Source: Adiantum capillus-veneris
Taxonomy: Eukaryota > Streptophyta > Polypodiopsida > Polypodiales > Pteridaceae
Length of the DNA: 64,000 nt
Direction: 5' to 3'
Assembly: GCA_014529385.2 (NCBI GenBank)
Contig: CM043958.1
Span: forward strand, 119,221,018-119,285,017
A program made the translations under genes and the position numbers. A model generated the notes under the pieces. It ran no database searches, was not told the DNA's origin, and was given only the letters and a program-made list of their open reading frames with translations. Positions 56,621 to 64,000 of this stretch are shown here, piece after piece (position 1 is the first letter of the stretch; the number at the start of each line of letters is the position of its first letter).

Positions 56621-58095
56621 TGAGCCAAGAACCACATTTTCTATTCAGGGTAAGTCTTTTGACAGCATGAAGAATCAGTATGCGGATTCCGAGTTTGGTA
56701 AGCATTGGTTGCAGGCTCTTGCTTCCCAAGGGCCAAGCAACTATCTCATTCGTGATGGATTGTTGTTTTTTCGTCAACGTTTATGTGTGTTGCCCTCTCT
56801 TAGGCAAACCATACTGCATGATACACATGATTCTCTCACAAGTGGGCACAGGGGAATGAACACCACATTGAAAAAAATTAAAATATTTTTTTTTTGGCCT
56901 AAAATACGAAAGGATGTGTCTCGTTATGTCACATAGTGCACTATATGTCAAAAAGTAAAAGCTCATCGGGATAAGCAGCAAGGCCTCTTGCTTCCACTGC
57001 CTGTTCTTGATGGACCTTTTCAAGATATTTCTATGGATTTTATGACTAACCTACCACCAAGTTTGCATTCAAGAAACACTCAATGTTTAACAATTGTTGA
57101 AATTTTGCATGTTGATTCCTTGTAAAGCCACAATTATTGCACAAGATGTGGCACGGTTGTTCATTATGCATTGGTACCCCCTCTGTGATTTGCCAAAGTC
57201 AATTGTTTCAGATAGGGATGTCAAGTTCACATCCAATTTTTGGCGCGCACTTTTTGAAAATTTTGGCACTAAGTTGAATTTTTCATCGGCTTTTCATCCA
57301 CAGTCAGATGGTCAAACAGAAATTTACAATCAGTTTGCTTTTGATGTTTTTAAGTCATATGTGCATGATCAACAGTCTCAGTGGGAGCTCTATCTTCCAC
57401 TGGTTCAGGCTATTTTGAATGACTCTTTTTCTTCTGCTATTGGTCGAACTCTGTATGAGGCAGCTTTTGGCCGTCCGTTCCAGTCACTTTTGACTCGCTC
57501 AGTGAGTCAAATGCCTAATGCCAATGCTGAAAGTCAGTCATTGGATGAGATTTCTGAGAGTGTGAAGCTTCGGCTAAGCAAGGCTCAGGAATCTTATTCA
57601 CGGCAGGCTAATAAGCATCGTCAGGATGTTTCAATCATGAAAGGAGATTGGTTGTATTTAAGAATCACGAAGCAACGTCTTAAGCAAGTTGGAAAGAATT
57701 GTCCAAAGTTGTCTTTTCGTATGTATGGTCCAAATCCAATCATTAAAAAGATAAATGAGGTTTCAATGAAATTGCAGTTGCCTAACTCATGGTCAATACA
57801 CAATGTTTTTCATAATTCTTGGTTGAAAGTGTTTCAGGGAACACCTCCAAAGGACATTTCGGAAGAAGAAGAACCGGAGATCATCGATGAAGCTGAAGTC
57901 ATGGAGCCGGAGCAAGTGTTGTTGCATCCATTTCGTCATGGTTCGAAGAAGCAAGTGCGACAATACTTTTTGAAGTTCAAGGATCGAGGAACCCACGAAG
58001 CGGTGTGGGTAGACGAAGAGTTCTTCAAGGACTATCCAGAGTTGTTGGTAGACTACAAGGAAGCCATGCAGCTCGGTACCAGTACCGAACTTTAA
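56621..58095 (+). pseudogene. Chromodomain Gypsy integrase with C-terminal chromodomain
   Basis: The zinc finger (HDSLTSGHRGMNTTLKKI, then CTICQKVKAH) is split by a stop at 56934-56936. The DDE residues are visible as DISMDFMTNLP (57027), SDRDVKFTSNFW (57208) and HPQSDGQTEIYN (57297), but a frameshift lies near 57100. The long last frame (57094-58095) ends with a chromodomain-like segment (residues about 265-325: EVMEPEQVLLHPFRHG, VRQYFLKFKDRGTHEAVW). Chromodomain integrases direct insertion to marked chromatin, placing this element among the chromoviruses. Confidence 0.88.
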
Positions 58096-58106
58096 AAAGG
58101 AGGGGA
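58094..58106 (+). other. Polypurine tract of the chromodomain element
   Basis: AAAAAGGAGGGGA lies directly before the right LTR start TGTCACGTGAC. Confidence 0.85.
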
Positions 58107-58366
58107 TGTCACGTGACACATCCAACCCTATGTGTCCGTGGACAAGCTACACTATAACAGGGTTTCAGTCAAGTCCAGTCGGTCTAGAGTAGAAGTGATC
58201 TAGCACTTTTGTGAGTCTATTCGTAGACCGTGCATGCCCAGTCACTTAGTATAGATGCATATCCTTTGGTTGCACACAGCATGATCATCATATTCCCATC
58301 AGAATCCATTAGAATCAGTTAGGGGATTTTTCCAGTGCATTTAGCCTATTTTACCTATTTTTGACA
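58107..58366 (+). mobile_element. 3' LTR of the chromodomain Gypsy element (3'-truncated)
   Basis: Starts TGTCACGTGACAC directly after the polypurine tract. From 58248 it matches the left LTR, and the match stops at 58366 after TTTTTGACA, so about 820 bp of the LTR are missing. The first bases hold the palindrome GTCACGTGAC with a CACGTG G-box. Confidence 0.85.
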
Positions 58367-58985
58367 ACATTAAAAAAAAGCACATTGCTCGTCAACTGCA
58401 GACCCGTCCACCTGCGCTCCCACTTGGTCCCCGTCTTCGCCCCTTGCTTCGCGTTTGGCGCCACCTCCGCTTCCTTCTTCGTTATAATCTCTGTGCCACC
58501 GCCGCTTCAAGAGACATGTCAATGAGAATGCTTCAAGATTAAGCACTGAAATTTTCTTCCATTTGGCCGACTTTGGCTTTGTAGGGCTTTAGTATCCTTT
58601 CAATCGAGGTACAAATTATGCATTTTTGTTCATGTGTACAGATCCAAGGGACCTACTCAGATGAGTTGAGCCCGCCTCTTGTTTGCCATGTATCATGGTC
58701 AGGAGCAAGGGCCACATAAAAGAGGAATAAATTGCATGTGGGCATCCTCCATTTGGGTTGCCGTGCACATTAAGCGTTTTCAACTCTGCGTATGGCATTT
58801 GAGCCAAACAAGACTTCCCTGCAGAAGTACAGGGTTTTGCAGTTAGCGGACATGGAGGTGACGCTAGCACCTTACCTTGCTGCTAATGAAGGCGTGTTCT
58901 GATGATTTCACAGACAATCATTTGTGTCCGTTTGAAAGGAGAAACGATTGCAAGGTATGGAATTGAAACATCAGTCAACAAACAG
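58367..58985. other. No gene recognised
   Basis: A C-rich stretch begins with an A run (about 58371-58379). No motif supports a gene, although 58616-58900 may contain old coding sequence. Confidence 0.35.
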
Positions 58986-59885
58986 ACCGCGGACCTGGTG
59001 ATGATAAGGGAGAGCCTGTTCAAATGTCGCGCGAGAAGTCCCCCACTGTATTTGTGGAGCTTTCTGGCCCGGCTCTTGTTGCGCGTATCCCACAATCAAT
59101 GCACTCCAAGAGACGAGATCCGGACAGGAAGCTCCTCAAGCACTTTTTCTGCTTTTGTAGTGCACCACATTTGGCATACATATCGATCGAGGCATTGCTT
59201 AGCACGACAACAGCCCCTGACTAACAATATCAAAATGAATTTTTAAGCCCATATAAGCATCTTACATAGAGTCACATGCCTTCAAGATGCATGTGTAGGG
59301 TATTGCATTGGGACAGAGGCCCTCACCTTGCATTTGCTCAAATTAGCCTAGAGCTTTCTGGCGCTGCTCCACTTGTGCGTATCCCGCAATTAGTGCAAGC
59401 CATTTCGAAAAGTAAGCTCCTCTAGCCTTTTTAGTTTCTGAAGTGCACCACATTTGACATTCCGATCAACGAAGGCACTGCTAAGCACGATTTCTCTTTT
59501 CAATAGCATCTTGCATAGAGCCACATGACTTCAAGATGCACGTGTGGGTGATGGGTGATAGCATTTGCTCGCTTCCCATCTGCTGAAAACAGTCCAAAGC
59601 TTGTCAAGGACTTGGTGCCTCAAACAAGTCCACCACGCTTGACATACATACAAACTAACGTGTTGGCTAAGTATGTGTTATTTTCATGTAACCCACTATC
59701 GCAAATATCAACATGTATCCTGCTACCTTGGTACAAATCCTTGTTGTTAGCACAGTCTTTAAGTGAGATCACAAAAGAAAGAATCATCTCTTCCTCTCAA
59801 TGTTTGCTTGTGTAGAGGATATTGCTCTGCCCTGTGAAAATGAAACGAGTGCTGCATAGAGAGAATCGACTGTGTGTGCATGCAT

Positions 59886-59914
59886 GGGGGGGGGAGGCGG
59901 GGGGGGGGGGGGGG
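59886..59914. repeat. Poly-G tract
   Basis: G runs broken only by single A and C residues. Confidence 0.9.
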
Positions 59915-62182
59915 TGTCTGTGTGCATACAAAGAGTGCTTTATGAAGTATAGCACATCTGGCATACATGTCAACCAAGGCAGCGCCAAGTACAACATTTC
60001 TTTTCTACAGCCCCTGGCTAACAATATCATCGTGAATTCCTTTGCCCATATCAGCACCATATGCCTTTAACATACAAGAGTACGCGATTGCATTTGGATA
60101 GATGATGCCCTTTCTTTGCATCTGCTGAAAACAGCCCAGAGCTTCTTGGCCCTACCTATGTTGAGCATATCCCGCGATCAGTGCATTCCAATAGACTACA
60201 TTCCACACAGCAAGCACTTTTTGTGCTTTATAAAGTACACCACATTTGGCATACATGTCAACCAAGGCAGTGCCAAGCACGAAGTTTCTGTCAACATCCC
60301 TTGAATAACAATATCATGGTGACCTCTTTTGCCCATCTTGCATGATGTCAGATGCCTTCAAACTGCATGTGTAGGTGATTGCATTTGCTCTCTCTGCATC
60401 TGCTGAAAACAGCCCAGGGCTACCTGGTTCTGCATGCCTTCAAGATGCACACGTAGGTGATTTCATCTGGACAAAGGCCATCACTTTGCATGTGCTGAAA
60501 ACAGCCTAAAGCTTTTTGTCCCTGCTCCTGTTGTGGGTATCGCGCAATCAGTACATGCCAAGAGACACCGTTTCAAACAGTAAGCTCCTCAAGGTGCTTT
60601 TGAAGTGCACCACATTTGGCATACATATCGGGCTGTGCCAAGCACAACAGCTTGTCAAGGACTTGTTGCGCTCGGACAAGTAGACCACGCTTGACATACA
60701 TACTGTCTAACGTGTTTATGTGTTATTTTCAAGTAACCCACTATCGCAAATGTATCCTGCTGCCTTGGTAAGATGTATGGCCCCGCTCCTGTTGTACATA
60801 TCCCGCAATCAATGCATTCCAAATGACAACGTTCCGAACAGGAAGCTCCTCAAGCACTTTCTCTGCTTTTTGAAGCGCACCACATTCGGCATACATATCG
60901 ACCACACACAGGCACGGCAATGGGAAGCACGAAGTTATCCGTCAACAGCCCCTAAATAACAATTGCATCTGCTGAAAATAGCCCATAGTTACCTGGCTCT
61001 GTATGCCTTCAAGATGCACGTGTAGGTGATTTCATCTAGACAAAGGCCATCACTTTGCATCCGCTGAAAATAGCCTAGAGATTTTTGTCCTCGCTCCCTT
61101 TGTGGGTATCCCGCAATCAGTGCATTCCAAGAGACGCCGTTTCAAACAGTAAGCTCCTCAAGGTGCTTTTGAAGTGCACCACATTTGGCATACATATCAA
61201 GCCAAGCACAACAGCTCGTCAAGGACTTGTTACACTCGGACAAGTAGACAAGGCTTGATATACATACTGATTAATGTGTCGGCTAAGTATGTGTTATTTA
61301 CTATTGCAAATGTATCCTGTTGCTGCTGCCTCGGTAAGATTTCTGGCCCTACTCCTGTTGTGCATATCCCGCAATCAATGCACTCCAAGAGAAGACGTTG
61401 CGGATAGGAAGCTCTCTCAGGCACTTTCTATGCTTTTTGAAGTACACCACATTTGGCATACATATCGACCACACACAGGCAAGGTAGTGCCAAGTACGAA
61501 GTTTTTTGTCAACAGCCCCTGAATAACAATATCATCGTGAACTACATATCAAGCAGTGCCAAGCACAATAGCTCGTCAAGGACTTGTTACACTTGGACAA
61601 GTAGACCACGCTTGATATACATACTGATTAATGTGTTGGCTAAGTATATGTTATTCGCTATCGCAAATGTATCTTGTTGCTACTGCATTGGTAAGATTTC
61701 TGGCCCTGCTCCTTGTGCATATCCCGCAATCAATGCACTCCAAGAGAAGACGTTCCGGATAGGAAGCTCCTCAAGCACTTTCTGTGCTCTTTGAAGTGCA
61801 CCACATTTGGCATACATATCGACCACACATAGACAAGCCAGTGCCAAGCACGAAGTTTTTTGTCAACAACCCCTGAATAACAATATCATCGTGAACTCTT
61901 TTGCCGATACCAACATCTTGGATGATGCGAGATGTCTTCAAGCTGCACGTGTAGGTGATTGCATTTTCTCTCTTTGCATCTGCTGAAAACAGCCCAGAGC
62001 TACCTGGCCCTCCATGCCTGCAAGATGCACACATAGGTGATTTCATCTGGACAAAGGCCATTACTTAATTGCATCTGTTGAAAACATCCTAAAGCTTTTT
62101 GTACCTGCTCCTGTTGTGGGTATCCCGCAATCACTGCATTCCAAGAGAAGGCGTTTCCAATGGCAATGGCGGAAGGGGCTGC

Positions 62183-62184
<2 letters not shown>

Positions 62185-62250
<66 letters not shown>
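62185..62250. repeat. (CT)n microsatellite
   Basis: About 33 CT units inside the minus-strand PPR remnants. Long Ser-Leu or Arg-Glu frames across it are artefacts. Confidence 0.97.
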
Positions 62251-62252
<2 letters not shown>

Positions 62253-62361
62253 TGCCGATATGCACGCATGGGTGATTTCATCTGGACAAAGGCCCTTTTT
62301 GTCCCTGCTCCTGTTGTGGATATCCCGCAATCAGTGCATTCCAAGAGACGCCGTTTCCAAA

Positions 62362-62392
<31 letters not shown>

Positions 62393-62437
62393 CTCGATTG
62401 CCTTTCTCTCTCTGTTCGGAGCTCTCGATTGCTGCAG

Positions 62438-62803
62438 CGCTCCTCTCTCTCTCTCTCCACATTTGGAGTCGCTTATTTTAAATCAACTTTTTGCTCTCTC
62501 TGATCCTCTCGCCTTTATTTAAAGAAGCCAATCATTTGTGGCCACATGGCATAGCTAACCTTGCTCCTTTCTCTGAATCGATATTCCTTTCTCCGAATCG
62601 ATGTTACATAATCAAGGTAACTTGCGGCAGCGCTCCTCTCTCTCTCTCTCTCTCTCTCTCCACATATGGAGTCGCTTATTTTAAATCAACTTTTTGCTCT
62701 CTCTCATCCTCAAGCCTTTATTTAAAGAAGCCAATCATTTGTGGCCACATGGCATAGCTAACCTGGCTCCTTTCTCCAAATAGATGTTACATAATCAAGG
62801 TAA
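62438..62803. repeat. 193-bp tandem duplication
   Basis: 62438-62630 and 62631-62803 share CGCTCC, the CT run, GGAGTCGCTTATTTTAAATC, AAGAAGCCAATCATTTGTGG and ATCAAGGTAA, with about 90% identity. No gene recognised. Confidence 0.9.
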
Positions 62804-63123
62804 TTAATAGTTTTAGGGGTGAAGCCTAGGCCGGGTTCATACGAGGCCGACGGAAGAAACGATGTAGGAGGAGGAACATCGAAAAAGTGGAAGAGGCTGA
62901 GAGAGGCCATCAACTCTTTAGGGGGGGGGGGATGGAGGGTCTCAACTGACAAATTAGATTTCGACATGGAGCCTTGACACCCCTGTGCACAGCATTGCCG
63001 CTGCCTCGTCTGCATCGCCCCTTAGTGATGGCTCCCCTTTTTGCTAATGAAAAAGGGGTGAGGTTATTTTTCAAAAATGCATAGGTAGCAATAAAAGGTA
63101 CTCATTACAAAGGGTGAGGTTAG
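62804..63123. other. No gene recognised
   Basis: Includes a short G run (62921-62930). GGGGTGAGGTTA-type sequence occurs at 63055 and again at 63112, just before the LINE poly-T. No gene seen. Confidence 0.4.
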
Positions 63124-64000
63124 TTTTTTTTTTTTTGAAGAATGTGAAACTTTGAATTAAATAAAGAAAATAGAGAAAATACATTGACCCACAAGTAGGG
63201 GTAGGGTCATCCCAACTACAAGTGTCATAGCTTATACAAAAGATCTCTCATTTTAAGCCTTGAGGCTGAATAATACAAAGGAATCTTTCTTCTCCATTGA
63301 GACCAAGGAATCCTTCTTTGCATTGTAGTGAGACAGAAAGATCATAATTAACTGGAAATTTAATTTTTCTACAGAGAGCATCTGAGGATCTTTTCAGCTC
63401 CATATGAAAACCAGGATGACTATCAGTGGAATATGCAAAAATTCCTGGATCTCCAAATAAACCATAGGATGATCCCTCTCCAAATATTCCAGAGGAGGAT
63501 ATCAAAACCCTTACAGTTTCCCAATAAGAGATCTATGGCTTTAATAGTCTGCATATTCCACAATTGTCACACATGCTTGAACTTTAGATAGAATGAGTCT
63601 GCTCTCTATACAAGAGAAAAAGAGGTGAGGAATATCTTCAATCTCGTTATTGCATCTAGGACACTTACCATCAGACTTGACAAATCCTTAGAGCTTTGTT
63701 ACCGCACCAACCTCCTTTGTGGAGAATGGAGGAAGGTGAAAATGGGTGAGCACAGCTTGTACTCTTTCAAGACACCATTCAGCTTCTTTCTGAGATAAGT
63801 GGTGTTGTTCTTGTAGCTTAGCAGCTTCTTTAAATCTTGAGCCATTGAATAAGTCTCCCCATGAATGAATCCCAGCCTTAAAACATTTGTGAGCCTTCTT
63901 GTTCAAGGAGAGCTTCCTTTTGCCTGCAAAATTCCCAAACCAAGGTGAATCCTATAGAAAACAGCTCAGGTTAGAGTAAAAAGAACAACTTGGCTTCCAA
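63124..64000 (-). pseudogene. LINE 3' fragment running off the window
   Basis: Poly-T at 63124-63136 is the poly-A tail on the minus strand. Upstream on that strand the frames read LGLNGEERFL, CPRCNNEIEDIPHLFFSC (zf-RVT, about 63665-63600) and, from 63906, KAHKCFKAGIHSWGDLFN and EQHHLSQKEAEWCL. This is the C-terminal part of plant LINE ORF2. There are frameshifts between the pieces. The 5' end lies beyond 64000. Confidence 0.75.

Larger units (their letters stand above)
58986..62400 (-). pseudogene. Decayed PPR gene array, minus strand
   Basis: On the minus strand PPR fragments recur throughout. The MYAKCG signature (plus strand CCACATTTGGCATACATA or close variants) appears about a dozen times between 59160 and 61820. 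Clear modules include YAECGALQKAEKVLEELPVR and WNALIAGYVQQ near 60900-60780 and DVGIGKRVHDDIVIQGLL near 61920-61870. The intervals are 60-370 bp. No frame reaches a third of a normal PPR protein. It has the same composition as the plus-strand array at 39.8-43.5 kb. A 33-unit CT run (62185-62250), a CA run (62361-62386) and a poly-G run (59886-59914) interrupt it. Confidence 0.8.

Noticed and set aside
62000-62522. Long frames across the CT/GA run at 62.2 kb
   Set aside because: Mostly microsatellite-encoded Arg-Glu or Ser-Leu; only the PPR fragments on the minus strand are meaningful.

Overview
The window reads as repeat-dense nuclear DNA of a land plant, most likely a fern. There is one convincing intact host gene, a plant-type ethylene receptor with a histidine-kinase region and receiver domain. 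The rest is decayed retroelements, miniature inverted-repeat elements, microsatellites and two long arrays of broken pentatricopeptide-repeat (PPR) modules. The fern assignment is inferred from the PPR style (repeated MYAKCG, EELPV, SWNALI and AGYAQQ signatures) and the chromodomain Gypsy element. It is not proven by any single marker. No organelle, bacterial or rRNA sequence was seen.

Layout. 1-4.2 kb: duplicated segments, three copies of a ~0.54 kb repeat, a poly-G tract and a tRNA-like SINE candidate. 4.4-5.6 kb: a LINE 3' fragment. 6.2-7.1 kb: a large compound microsatellite, then a five-unit 110-bp tandem array headed by a foldback. 10.7-15.5 kb: a decayed minus-strand Gypsy gag-protease region between direct LTR-like repeats, interrupted by a second small LTR with a clear initiator-tRNA primer-binding site. 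18.05-28.6 kb: a foldback element followed by a tandem duplication (3.87-kb unit). Its second copy was later enlarged by a LINE insertion and a 1.59-kb solo LTR, and the first copy keeps the empty LTR site. 28.6-29.6 kb: two miniature inverted-repeat transposons. 30.8-31.1 kb: a 117-bp-arm hairpin.

31.5-39.8 kb holds a Gypsy element in an abnormal layout. A truncated LTR with its gag points left, and protease, RT, integrase and a full 3' LTR point right. 39.8-43.7 kb is a plus-strand PPR module array, broken throughout. 45.64-48.24 kb is the ethylene receptor: two exons, one 264-bp intron, 777 aa. 48.2-50.5 kb is Gypsy debris. 50.6-52.0 kb is a LINE C-terminal region on the minus strand. 52.0-58.4 kb is a chromodomain Gypsy element with reciprocally truncated LTRs and frameshifted gag-pol. 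59-62.4 kb is a second, minus-strand PPR array. 62.4-62.8 kb is a short tandem duplication. 63.1-64 kb is another LINE 3' fragment.

Apart from the receptor, nothing here looks like genes acting in one pathway. The interest lies in genome-remodelling history (nested insertions with target-site duplications, inverted junctions, hairpins) and in some unusual residues of the ethylene receptor. I found no convincing new multi-gene system.
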